In this document: piece by piece, positions 1 through 7,215 of the stretch
Numbering within the stretch: position 1 is the first letter of the stretch
Layout: every line of letters starts with the position of its first letter
DNA from: Opitutales bacterium
GTDB lineage: Bacteria > Verrucomicrobiota > Verrucomicrobiia > Opitutales > T3Sed10-336
NCBI GenBank assembly: GCA_007132315.1
Contig: SLOW01000305.1
Location: 1 to 18,639, forward strand
Length of the DNA: 18,639 nt
Reading direction: 5' to 3'
Position numbers and translations under genes: made by a program
The notes under the pieces: model-generated
Databases searched by the model: none
What the model was told of the DNA's origin: nothing
What the model saw: only the letters and a program-made list of their open reading frames with translations

Positions 1-22
1 CCCCGAAGTCCGGCAAACCCGT

Positions 23-35
23 CCGACAGACTCCT
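23..35 (+). repeat. Short intergenic motif, copy 1 (CCGACAGACTCCT)
   Basis: This 13-mer is identical to positions 11771-11783, and its last 12 bases match 4300-4311 with one A-to-G change. The bases before it (GGCAAACCC here, GGCCAAACC at 11763-11771) are also alike. All three copies are non-coding and in the same orientation. The function is unknown. Confidence 0.4.
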
Positions 36-194
36 AAAGCGGATCGAAAAGGAAAAACCCTGACAACAAACGGGCACAATCCAGAAAGGGCAAGCCACAA
101 GCCATCTGTTCGAGAAGGAACAAAAAAACTCCGCCTACTACTTGCCGTTCCTGTCCCCGGCACTTCGGTCGCTTCCGCTAAACGCCCGCTCTGG

Positions 195-230
195 AAAACG
201 CGGGCGCCATTTTGGTGCCCGCGTTTTTTT
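195..230 (+). terminator. Strong intrinsic terminator
   Basis: An 11-bp perfect stem (AAAACGCGGGC at 195-205 with its complement at 217-227) continues inward for three more pairs, one of them G-U, around a 5-nt ATTTT loop. A run of seven T follows (224-230). It is oriented for plus-strand transcripts and probably ends a gene lying before the window, since no gene is seen between position 1 and here. Confidence 0.85.
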
Positions 231-266
231 CCGAATGAAGAGGCATCGCTCCTCGCCACTCCCGGG

Positions 267-295
267 TTGAACCCGACGGCGGCCACGCTTACATT
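267..295 (+). promoter_or_regulatory. Candidate sigma70-type promoter for the lipoprotein gene
   Basis: TTGAAC (267-272), a 17-nt spacer and TACATT (290-295) each match the consensus at 4 of 6 positions. Transcription would begin near 302, leaving a leader of about 15 nt before the ATG at 318. This position argues against the in-frame TTG at 267 being the start codon. It is a pattern match only. Confidence 0.35.
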
Positions 296-317
296 TCCGA
301 CAAACCATTCCAGAACC

Positions 318-797
318 ATGTTCTCATCCCGCACCGTCACCCTCGTTCTCGCCACGACCTGTTCCGCGTTCCTGACCGCCTGCCATACTCCCGGGGACGG
401 CGTTGAAGCGCGCATGCCGGATCGCGAGCAGAGCCGCTTGTTCACGACGGAACGGGCGGATTTCATGATCGTCCACGGGCAGGACGCCGAACAGCCGGAC
501 ATCCATTACCGCCTGCGGGTGTCACCCAATCAACCTCTTGAGGAACCGATCATCGTCCACGCGTCGTTCGAGAACCCCGCCAGCCCGAACCGGCCGGTGA
601 CCCAGCAGAAGCGAATCGAACCCGCCTCCCTGTCGTTCCAGCTCGAATCGCCCGCTGTTTGGGGACTCGAGGCGGGCAAGGTGTACCAGGTGGTAATCGA
701 AGCCTACGATTTGCAGGGTCAACATCTCGGGACGCACCGGCAGGGTGTTTTCTCGTCGATCGACACCCGCTATCCCAATCTTCAACGCGGAACTTGA
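318..797 (+). CDS. Putative lipoprotein of unknown function
   Basis: This is a 159-aa protein of unknown function. The N-terminus is a lipoprotein signal: a positively charged start (MFSSR), a hydrophobic stretch and a lipobox LTAC with the Cys at residue 22. It is therefore expected to be lipid-anchored outside the inner membrane. The mature part has no motif I recognise; it is rich in polar beta-type segments and could be a small immunoglobulin-like fold, which is only an impression. I chose ATG 318 because the signal peptide begins exactly there and a candidate promoter overlaps the longer TTG start at 267. No clear Shine-Dalgarno sequence precedes it. Strong terminators upstream (195-230) and downstream (894-929) make it a single-gene transcription unit. 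Confidence 0.7.
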   Translation: MFSSRTVTLVLATTCSAFLTACHTPGDGVEARMPDREQSRLFTTERADFMIVHGQDAEQPDIHYRLRVSPNQPLEEPIIVHASFENPASPNRPVTQQKRIEPASLSFQLESPAVWGLEAGKVYQVVIEAYDLQGQHLGTHRQGVFSSIDTRYPNLQRGT

Positions 798-893
798 ACG
801 GGGATTCAACCGGTTATCCCGCGGGACCAGCCAGACGCCCCATTCGACAACGCCGTTGCGCCGACAGCGTGCCATGCCCGGCACAATCGCATG

Positions 894-929
894 AAAGGGC
901 CCTTCCGCCGGTAGCGGAAGGGCCCTTTT
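894..929 (+). terminator. Strong intrinsic terminator after the lipoprotein gene
   Basis: A perfect 15-bp stem (894-908 with 914-928) encloses the 5-nt loop CGGTA and ends in TTTT. On the minus strand the same hairpin is followed by CAT, not a T-run, although the stem itself supplies three T, so it could act weakly in both directions. It lies about 97 nt after the lipoprotein stop codon. Confidence 0.85.
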
Positions 930-1078
930 ACGGCTGTTTACAGAATCGCCATCATGCCTTTAAGCAATCTTTATATCACTGAATTGAAATAAGTTGCCAA
1001 CTCACTGGCAGCGGACGCGCCATTCGTCTGACAGGGCGCCGCCAAGTGCGAGGCGGATTGCGGCGGGCCACGTTTACC

Positions 1079-1108
1079 TTGCCAACGGGGCCGGCGAGGG
1101 TTTATCTT
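1079..1108 (+). promoter_or_regulatory. Candidate promoter for the cupin gene
   Basis: TTGCCA (1079-1084) matches the -35 consensus at 5 of 6 positions. After an 18-nt spacer, TATCTT (1103-1108) matches the -10 consensus at 4 of 6. A second possible -10, TATCCT, lies slightly downstream near 1119. The ATG is at 1158, giving a leader of roughly 40 nt. Confidence 0.3.
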
Positions 1109-1157
1109 CGGCATTCTTTATCCTAATCAACACTAATCCAAAAACAAAGGAAACACC

Positions 1158-1649
1158 ATGAAGTACCGCATGATCGCCACCGTTTCGGCTATGACCATCC
1201 TCGGAAGTTTGTCGGCGGCTCAAGCCATGGACGAACCTCCCGACCTTCCCTACCGGGGCGAAGGTCACATCATGTTGAATACGGACGATCTCGAATGGGG
1301 CGACATCGCGTCGATGGCCGCTCCGGCCCAGATAGCCGTTATTGAAGGGGTTCTGAGTGAAAACGAACCGTTCACATTCCGGCTTAATCTTCCGGCCGGT
1401 TACCGGATCGAGCCGCACATACATCCCGAGTACGAACGCGTCACCGTGATATCCGGCACGTTGCATTTCGCCCACGGCGAGGAGTTCGACCGGGAACAAA
1501 CCCACACGCTGGAGCAGGGGGGCGTGGCCATCATGGCGCCGGGTGAACCGATGTTCGGCTACACGGAAGAGGACACCGTGATCCAGGTTCACGGAACCGG
1601 TCCCTGGGGAATTGAATACATCGACCCCGCAGACGACCCGAGAAATTGA
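1158..1649 (+). CDS. Secreted cupin-domain protein
   Basis: This is a 163-aa exported single-cupin protein. Residues 1-23 form a Sec signal peptide ending AQA. The first cupin motif is clear: H87-I-H89-x3-E93 followed by G100, the usual metal ligands. The second motif (APGEPMFGY, about 127-135) carries Met132 where the family normally has its last metal-binding His, so metal binding is probably altered. The end (GTGPWGI...DPADDPR) resembles secreted cupins that bacteria often annotate only by fold; the substrate is unknown. The ATG start is supported by AAAGGAAA 5-10 nt upstream. The stop at 1649 lies 19 nt before the regulator gene, so the two may be co-transcribed. The fold assignment is firm; the function is not known. 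Confidence 0.85.
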   Translation: MKYRMIATVSAMTILGSLSAAQAMDEPPDLPYRGEGHIMLNTDDLEWGDIASMAAPAQIAVIEGVLSENEPFTFRLNLPAGYRIEPHIHPEYERVTVISGTLHFAHGEEFDREQTHTLEQGGVAIMAPGEPMFGYTEEDTVIQVHGTGPWGIEYIDPADDPRN

Positions 1650-1668
1650 AGCACGCCCCAGGTCCATA

Positions 1669-2619
1669 ATGGCCGGATCCCGTTACCTCTCACCAAAATC
1701 TCTGGCTCTAGCGCTCGGCGTCAGCGAGTCGTCGGTCAAGCGCTGGGCGGACGACGGGTTAATCGAGGCGTCCCGCACGGCGGGGGGGCATCGGCGGATC
1801 GCCCGCAACGACGCACTGGCCTACATCCGCGCCCGGGGGTTGACTCTCGCCGATCCCGGTGCCATCGGCTTGGATGTGTTGGAAACCGTACGCGGCTCGC
1901 CCGACAACGAGACCCTGAAGCTCGCGGTTCTCGAAGGTTGGGAGGAACAGGCGCGGGGCATTTTGATCGCCCGTTACCTCAACGGCGAAAGTATCGCGGC
2001 TCTCTGCGACGGGCCGATTGCGGAAAGCCTGCGCGAGGTTGGCGAGCTTTGGGAGCACGGAGACGAGGGGATCTATCGGGAGCACCGGGCGACCGAAATC
2101 TGTCTTCAAGCTCTGACGGTGTTGCGCACCCTTCTGCCCCGTTGCGATCCGGGCGCTCCGGTCGCGATCGGTTGCGCTCCGCCGGGCGATCCCTACCGAA
2201 TCCCCTCGTTGATGGCGTCGCTCGTGCTCGCGGCCGCCGGATGGAACGAACGCAACCTGGGAGCGGATCTTCCGCTCCGGGCATTGCTGGCGGCAATGGA
2301 TCAATACCGGCCGCGCCTGGTGTGGCTCTCGTTTTTTTCGGATGCGGCCGCGCGGCGTTTTCCCCTGGAGGACGACCGTTTGAGCGAGCGGGCTGCCGCC
2401 TTGGATAGCGTGATCGTCGTCGGCGGGCGAACCTGTCCTCGCGCCCTGGCCGGCGGCAACGGCCCGTTTCATTGCATCGGCTCGATGACGGCTCTCGACG
2501 CCTTCGCACGAGCCCTCAAACTCCGCCCCGCCGCCGCGACTCCCGGCACGCACGCCCCCTCGCCTCCCGCCGGCGCGGCCGGCACCGATCCGGATCACCC
2601 GTCCCGCGGCCCGGCCTGA
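1669..2619 (+). CDS. MerR/CarH-like transcriptional regulator with degenerate B12-binding domain
   Basis: This 316-aa protein has the three-part plan of cobalamin photoreceptor regulators (CarH/LitR type). Residues 5-56 form a MerR/excisionase-type winged helix (LALALGVSESSVKRW, then TAGGHRRI). Residues 75-160 form a helical cap that keeps the W-x9-E-H signature (W128, E138-H139) used to bind the adenosyl group. Residues 164-285 form a Rossmann-like B12-binding-type domain. The D-x-H-x-x-G ligand motif of that domain reads DPYRIP here (D174, Tyr176, Pro179), so the lower-ligand His and the Gly are gone. The last 30 residues are Ala/Pro-rich and probably disordered. I chose ATG 1669; a TTG at 1612 would overlap the cupin gene. 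Its target may be its own locus or the neighbouring RNA ligase gene 65 nt downstream, which is inference. Confidence 0.85.
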   Translation: MAGSRYLSPKSLALALGVSESSVKRWADDGLIEASRTAGGHRRIARNDALAYIRARGLTLADPGAIGLDVLETVRGSPDNETLKLAVLEGWEEQARGILIARYLNGESIAALCDGPIAESLREVGELWEHGDEGIYREHRATEICLQALTVLRTLLPRCDPGAPVAIGCAPPGDPYRIPSLMASLVLAAAGWNERNLGADLPLRALLAAMDQYRPRLVWLSFFSDAAARRFPLEDDRLSERAAALDSVIVVGGRTCPRALAGGNGPFHCIGSMTALDAFARALKLRPAAATPGTHAPSPPAGAAGTDPDHPSRGPA

Positions 2620-2684
2620 GAACGACATTCGAACGTCCGATCCCAATTGCGATCCGAGTCGTGACGGACCATAGTGGAAGCGTT

Positions 2685-3695
2685 ATGGCACCTGGACCGG
2701 ACGAATTCATCCGAGTCGAAAAAGGGAAAAAGCGCGGCCAGATTCAGGCGGGCAAGCGGATCGTGCCTGCCTTTCCTAGCATTGGCCGGATCTACCATCT
2801 GGAAGCGGGCCTGCGCACCTACGGTGGCGTCTTTCATATCGAGGAAAAGCTCGACGGTTTCAACGCCCGGTATTTTCGGCACCAGGGACAAATCCACGGT
2901 TTGACCCGCGGCGGTTTCCTGTGCCCGTTCCTCAACGACCGCACCGACCTCGTGGATCCGCGCTTCTTCGACCACCATCCCGGCTGGGTGCTGTACGGGG
3001 AAATCGTGGGGAGGGCGAACCCGTACCTGTCGGAATGCCACCTGCCTGTGGAAGACGTCGAGTACTTCGTGTTCGCGGTGGCGGATGAGCGGGGGCGGTT
3101 TCTGCCACCCGGCGAGCGCTACAGCCTCCTGGAGGGTTACCGGATGCGGACGGTTCGACACTTCGGACTCTTTCGGCCGAGGGAAATTGAAAGCCTCCGC
3201 GAAATCATCAACGAGCTCACCCGCGACGAACGCGAGGGCATTGTGATCAAGGATGCCTCGGGCGGACGGCCCTCGAGAAAGTACGTCACGCCCTTCTCCG
3301 ACCTGAACGACCTGCGGCACCTGTCCGCCCTCCTCGGGGAAACCTCTCCGGGGTATTTCACGGAACGCATCCAACGGTTGCTGGCCCACTGTTGGGAATT
3401 CGGGAACACCTCCCATCTCGACCACCTCGGAGACGCCTTCCGCCCCGCGCTGGAGGGATTTGGCACGATCCAGCGCGGCGGAAAAGTTTCCGAACGCTAC
3501 GCCATGAATGTCCATCGGCGAGAAACCGCGGAAGCGTTCCGCCATTTCATCGACCGGTCGCAGCAGATCGAAATTCACCCGGTGAGCCTCGAAACCAGAG
3601 ACAACGGATTCTGGCACTTCGTCTTTGAACGACATTACCCCAAAGCCACCGGGCGTTTACGGCGCATGGTCGGAGGAAGGCTTTTCTACGATTGA
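2685..3695 (+). CDS. ATP-dependent RNA ligase, archaeal-type (Rnl3 / Pab1020-like) family
   Basis: This 336-aa enzyme should join RNA 5'-phosphate and 3'-hydroxyl ends through a lysyl-AMP intermediate. The nucleotidyltransferase motifs are in order: motif I EEKLDGFN with the adenylated Lys at residue 55, the LTRGGF segment (73-78), GEIVGRANPY (105-114), motif III YFVFAV (127-132), motif IV EGIVIK (184-189) and motif V KYVTPF (199-204). These variants, especially K-x-D-G-(F/Y)-N and TRGGF, are typical of the homodimeric archaeal Rnl3 family rather than T4 Rnl1 or Rnl2. A C-terminal part of about 130 residues follows, as expected. ATG 2685 has GTGGAAG upstream at workable spacing; the reading frame is open further upstream with GTG 2661 as an alternative. 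The gene follows the CarH-like regulator by 65 nt and overlaps the PIN partner tail-to-tail. Confidence 0.88.
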   Translation: MAPGPDEFIRVEKGKKRGQIQAGKRIVPAFPSIGRIYHLEAGLRTYGGVFHIEEKLDGFNARYFRHQGQIHGLTRGGFLCPFLNDRTDLVDPRFFDHHPGWVLYGEIVGRANPYLSECHLPVEDVEYFVFAVADERGRFLPPGERYSLLEGYRMRTVRHFGLFRPREIESLREIINELTRDEREGIVIKDASGGRPSRKYVTPFSDLNDLRHLSALLGETSPGYFTERIQRLLAHCWEFGNTSHLDHLGDAFRPALEGFGTIQRGGKVSERYAMNVHRRETAEAFRHFIDRSQQIEIHPVSLETRDNGFWHFVFERHYPKATGRLRRMVGGRLFYD

Positions 3696-4261
3696 TTTTT
3701 CGGGTTCGGATTCCAATCGGAACCCGTCCCAAAAATTGCTTTGAGACGGGTGGGATCCATGACGCGCAATCCCAGTTTGTCGGCCCACTTGCGCACGCCC
3801 TCGTCCGCCGAGATCACGTTTCCGCCGATCTCGCGGGCCAGCAGGATAATATCCATATCCTCCTTGCTGTCGATGATTCCGTGCCTCAGGGAGTCCCGAT
3901 ACTGCTCGCGCAGGGCGCGCACGTCCTCCTTGCTCATGGTGCGCGCGGCTTTCTCAGCCACCCGCAGGCCGCGGTCGATGCGAACACGCATCTCCTCGAC
4001 AAACTCGTAGAACAGGGAGGCGGGGATAAAGAGTTCGTGCCGGCTGGGCGAGCGCACCACACAATGGTGATCGACGAAGTCCGCGGTCTTCGGGGAGACG
4101 AAATGATCCAGCTCCCGCTTGATGGTCCGGGGCATGTACATTTCGTGCGGCGTCTTTGCGGCGTGCCGGAAGAACGCGGCGGCTGCGGCATCCGGTGATT
4201 CGCCGAAGGGTTTGTAGGTGTCAGGATTAGTGAAAACGCTGGTATCGACCACGAACTTCAT
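3686..4261 (-). CDS. RNA ligase partner protein, PIN-domain (MJ_0950-like family)
   Basis: This 191-aa PIN-fold protein belongs to the family that co-occurs with Pab1020-type RNA ligases and is called 'RNA ligase partner'. It starts MKFVVDTSVFTNPD, giving the first acidic residue D6. Further candidate metal ligands are E50 in the KRELDHF segment, D135 or D137 in SKEDMDIILLA, and D153 in SADEGVRKWADKLG. That acidic set is typical of PIN ribonucleases, so RNA cleavage is plausible, but the family has no reaction I can name. ATG 4261 has AAAGG about 9 nt upstream; an in-frame GTG at 4300 is less likely. The last 10 nt overlap the end of the RNA ligase gene on the opposite strand. The two genes are therefore physically linked but not co-transcribed. 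Confidence 0.85.
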   Translation of the reverse strand: MKFVVDTSVFTNPDTYKPFGESPDAAAAAFFRHAAKTPHEMYMPRTIKRELDHFVSPKTADFVDHHCVVRSPSRHELFIPASLFYEFVEEMRVRIDRGLRVAEKAARTMSKEDVRALREQYRDSLRHGIIDSKEDMDIILLAREIGGNVISADEGVRKWADKLGLRVMDPTRLKAIFGTGSDWNPNPKNQS

Positions 4262-4299
4262 TTCGAGCAACCTTTCGGACTCCGCCCGCCCGATTACCA

Positions 4300-4311
4300 C
4301 GACAGGCTCCT
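4300..4311 (+). repeat. Short intergenic motif, copy 2 (CGACAGGCTCCT)
   Basis: This differs by one base from the copies at 24-35 and 11772-11783. It lies 38 nt upstream of the PIN gene start, within the 148-nt gap between the PIN gene and the hybrid kinase gene. Its CTCCTGA end belongs to a small inverted repeat (CCTGA at 4309-4313 and TCAGG about 10 nt later). Confidence 0.4.
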
Positions 4312-4409
4312 GACGAAGAAAACATCAGGACGGCCGGGATGTAAAGGAATACGGCCGGCCATCGACGGGAACGCACGGCAGAAACATCATCCGACAACCG
4401 GGCCGCCGT

Positions 4410-7202
4410 TCATCCGAGCCCGGGAAAACGCTCGCGAAGACGTCGGTCCACCCGGGAAAACAGCGCTTCGATATTGTCGATTAACCTCTCCACCCCGTCC
4501 AGTTCACCGGCTTTCGCACGGTTCTCCAGCTTTTGGCATTCATCGCGCAGGCGGGTCGCGCCGAAATTGACGCTGGCGCCCTTCACCGAGTGGGCCGCGC
4601 GTTTCAGCTCGGCGAGTTCGCTGCGGGCGCGGGACTCGCGCATGACCCCGATCTGCTCCGGCGCGTCGGCCAGGAACACCTCGACGAGTTCACGCAGGAA
4701 ATCCTCGTCTCCCGCCTCACCAAGCGCGGCCAGGTCTTCCAATGCCTTCTCCGAAATATCGGGCTCGGTCTCTTCCGGCGCGCCGCCCGCCGGTTCGACT
4801 TTCGACGCCGTATCCACTTCGGCGGGAACGTCCCCGCCGCTGGGCATCCTGCGCAGCACCCCGGCCAGGTCAATACTCTTGACCGGCTTGCTCAAATAGT
4901 CGTTCATTCCGGCTGCCATGCAACGTGCGCGGTCCTCCACCAACGCATCGGCGGTCATGGCGACGATCCAGGGGCGGTCCTCGCGGGTGGAGAGCCGCCG
5001 GATTCGCCGGGTCGCCTCCAGGCCGTCCATCTCGGGCATGTGGACGTCCATGAAAATCACGTCGTAGCTTCCCTGCCGGCACCGCTCCACCGCCTCCCGG
5101 CCGTCGGGAACGCTGTCCACTTCGAGACCCAGCCGGTTCAGCAGACCGAGCGCGACTTTGCGATTCACCTGGTTGTCTTCGGCCAACAGCACCCGCAGAT
5201 TGGGATCGACCCCATCCCGTTCCCGTTCGGGTTCGTCCGTGGTACCGTCGGATTGCCGATCCTCCATGCCGAAAATCTCACAGAGCAGCGCGATGAACTG
5301 AAATTGTCGAAACGGTTTGGCCAGGAAAAAGAGCTCCAGTTCGGCCGCCTCCTGTTTCACTCGCCCGTAGCGTCCCAGCGAAGTCGCCAGGAGCATAGGC
5401 TGGGATTCGCCCCCGGGCAGGTCGCGGATTTGGCGCGCCAACGTTAGGCCGTCCATCCCGGGCATCTGCATATCCACGACCAGGAGGTCATAACTGCGAC
5501 CACTCCGCCACTTTTCCAGAGCACTCGGTCCGTCGTGGGCCTCATCGACCCGGATCTCCTGGCGCGACGCCTGGTGCCGGACCATGGAGCGATTGACCTC
5601 GTTGTCATCCACCACGAGCAACGTCCGGCCGGAAAGGTCCATATACGTCGGCAGGCGCCTGACCGCGTCGGCGTCCACTTTCATCGGTATCGTGAAATAA
5701 AACACACTTCCTTGATCGGGTGTGCTTTCCAGCCAAATTTCTCCGCCCATCAAATCCACCAGCCGGCGGCAGATCGACAGTCCCAGGCCGCTGCCTCCGT
5801 AACGGCGGGTAGTCGAGGGATCGACCTGACTGAAGGGCTTGAACAGTTTCGCCTGATCTTCCGCCGAAATCCCAATCCCGGTGTCGCGAACGCTAAAGTG
5901 CAGTGTCATGCGCTCGGGAAAACCGGAATCTCCGGCCGGCGTATCGGAATCCACCGCCTTGACTTCGAGGACGACTTCGCCCCACTCGGTGAACTTGACC
6001 GCATTCCCGAGCAGGTTGATCAGGATCTGGCGGACGCGATTTTCGTCGCCGCAGAACCTTTCGGGAAGTTCCGGGGCAATCAGGTACCCCAAATCAAGAT
6101 CCTTGGTTCCCACCCGCGCGCCGACCACGGCCAGGGAGTCCTCGACCAGAGAAAACAGGTCAAAGGCGGTTTCCTCGAGCTCCAGACGCCCGGATTCGAT
6201 ACGGGACAGGTCCAGCAAATCGTTGATAAGAATCAGCAGGTTGTCGCCGCTGGCCTGAATCGTGGAGAGGAAATCGCGCTGCTCGTTGGTGACCTCCGTC
6301 TGCAGGAGAATCTCCGTCATGCCGATTATCCCGTTGAGCGGGGTCCGGATTTCGTGGCTCATATTGGCGAGAAACTGCGTCTTGGCGAGATTGGCCGCCT
6401 CGGCCTCCCGGCGGGCGACCCCCAAGCGGTGTTCGAATTCGCGCCGTTGGGTCACGTCGCTGAAAAACCAGAGCCATCCATAGAACTGACCCTGCGGGGA
6501 ATGGGTAGTCACACAATAACGCTCGAAAATCCGCCCGTCGCTCAGGATCACCTCGTCTTCCAATCGTTTTTCCCGCGAACGATAAAACGCCTCCATGCCG
6601 GCGCGGCAGGCTTCGGGGTCGTCCACCTTCTCCAAAATGTGAGGCAAGAGATCCTGCTGTCGCCCCGTGGCGAAAGATTCGAGCGGAATATCCCACATAT
6701 CCCGAAAACGTCCGTTGAAGGCGATCACATTGTCGTCCACATCCACCACCAGAATCCCGTCTGGGGAGAGCTCCATTTGAGCGGAGAGCACCGCGTTAAT
6801 GCGCCGCATTTCCTCGGCCCAGCGCCGCTCTTCGGAGACATCCCGATTGATGGAAATCCAGTGGCTGATCCCGCCGGCATCGTCGCGTATCGGGCTGATC
6901 CTGACATGCGTCCAGTACGGGGTGCCGTCCTTCCGATGGTTGAGGAGCTCTCCGTCGAACTCCCGGCCCGCACGCAGCGCCCTCCGGAGCTGCTTCAGCG
7001 CGGCTTCGTCGGCGTCGTCCCCCCGTAGCATCCGCGGCGATCGGCCGAGCAATTCCTCCGCTGCGTAACCGCTGAGATCTCGGAACGCCTCGTTGGCGTA
7101 CACGATGCGGGGCCCTGGATCGTCCAGTTCTCCGTCGGTGATCAACACAGCCGACCCCATCTGGTCCATCGCGGCCCAAAGAAACGCTCGCTGTTCCGCC
7201 AT
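4410..7202 (-). CDS. Hybrid sensor histidine kinase (PAS-PAS-HisKA-HATPase-REC-REC-Hpt)
   Basis: This is a 930-aa multi-domain phosphorelay kinase with no membrane segment, so it is expected in the cytoplasm. Domains in order: PAS 1 (about 8-128), PAS 2 (135-255), a HisKA H-box FLANMSHEIRTPLNG with phospho-His 283, HATPase (N-box NAVKF near 400, DTGIG near 440, GSGLGL near 471), REC 1 (527-645, phospho-Asp 577), REC 2 (670-786, phospho-Asp 719) and a C-terminal Hpt (820-920, HSVKG with His 871). All phosphotransfer residues are intact, so a complete His-Asp-His relay can run within one chain. PAS 1 resembles LOV domains but has Pro in GRSPRML where the photoactive Cys would be. ATG 7202 is preferred to GTG 7205 because GGAGA lies 5 nt upstream. 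The gene starts 13 nt after the PilB-like ATPase gene and is last in the minus-strand operon. Confidence 0.93.
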   Translation of the reverse strand: MAEQRAFLWAAMDQMGSAVLITDGELDDPGPRIVYANEAFRDLSGYAAEELLGRSPRMLRGDDADEAALKQLRRALRAGREFDGELLNHRKDGTPYWTHVRISPIRDDAGGISHWISINRDVSEERRWAEEMRRINAVLSAQMELSPDGILVVDVDDNVIAFNGRFRDMWDIPLESFATGRQQDLLPHILEKVDDPEACRAGMEAFYRSREKRLEDEVILSDGRIFERYCVTTHSPQGQFYGWLWFFSDVTQRREFEHRLGVARREAEAANLAKTQFLANMSHEIRTPLNGIIGMTEILLQTEVTNEQRDFLSTIQASGDNLLILINDLLDLSRIESGRLELEETAFDLFSLVEDSLAVVGARVGTKDLDLGYLIAPELPERFCGDENRVRQILINLLGNAVKFTEWGEVVLEVKAVDSDTPAGDSGFPERMTLHFSVRDTGIGISAEDQAKLFKPFSQVDPSTTRRYGGSGLGLSICRRLVDLMGGEIWLESTPDQGSVFYFTIPMKVDADAVRRLPTYMDLSGRTLLVVDDNEVNRSMVRHQASRQEIRVDEAHDGPSALEKWRSGRSYDLLVVDMQMPGMDGLTLARQIRDLPGGESQPMLLATSLGRYGRVKQEAAELELFFLAKPFRQFQFIALLCEIFGMEDRQSDGTTDEPERERDGVDPNLRVLLAEDNQVNRKVALGLLNRLGLEVDSVPDGREAVERCRQGSYDVIFMDVHMPEMDGLEATRRIRRLSTREDRPWIVAMTADALVEDRARCMAAGMNDYLSKPVKSIDLAGVLRRMPSGGDVPAEVDTASKVEPAGGAPEETEPDISEKALEDLAALGEAGDEDFLRELVEVFLADAPEQIGVMRESRARSELAELKRAAHSVKGASVNFGATRLRDECQKLENRAKAGELDGVERLIDNIEALFSRVDRRLRERFPGLG

Positions 7203-7215
7203 CACGTCTCCGGAT

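Larger units (their letters stand above)
1..317. other. Non-coding stretch upstream of the lipoprotein gene
   Basis: No convincing gene lies here. Plus frame 3 is open from the window edge into the lipoprotein gene, but its translation is low-complexity and includes the terminator stem, so I treat it as chance. Plus frame 1 is open only to a stop at 61-63 and could at most be the tail of a gene that began before the window. The stretch contains one copy of the short motif CGACAGACTCCT (positions 24-35), a strong terminator (195-230) and a candidate promoter (267-295). Confidence 0.6.
798..1157. other. Intergenic region between lipoprotein and cupin genes
   Basis: I see no gene here; the open frames in this stretch have no ribosome site or protein-like composition. 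It holds a strong terminator (894-929), an AT-richer patch around 955-995, a small inverted repeat TGCCA...TGGCA near 1000-1015, and a candidate promoter (1079-1108) for the cupin gene. Confidence 0.6.

Noticed and set aside
3..317. Open plus frame continuous with the lipoprotein gene from the window start
   Set aside because: The translation runs through a terminator hairpin and a promoter-like site, lacks protein-like composition, and would bury the signal peptide.
1612..1668. Upstream TTG start of the CarH-like regulator
   Set aside because: It would overlap the cupin gene by 38 nt and add residues not seen before the helix-turn-helix in this family. ATG 1669 begins just before the HTH.
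3702..3727. Inverted repeat GGGTTC...GAACCC at the end of the PIN gene
   Set aside because: It lies inside the PIN coding sequence, and no T-run follows the stem on either strand in the direction needed for termination.
4331..4358. Paired CGGCCG palindromes downstream of the hybrid kinase gene as a terminator
   Set aside because: The stem is short with a long loop, and the nearest T-run on the minus strand is about a dozen bases further on. It is better explained by GC-rich composition.
5535..7028. Plus-strand open frame of 497 codons opposite the hybrid kinase
   Set aside because: It is a mirror frame of the kinase codons with no motif, and the minus strand shows complete PAS, HisKA, HATPase and REC signatures.
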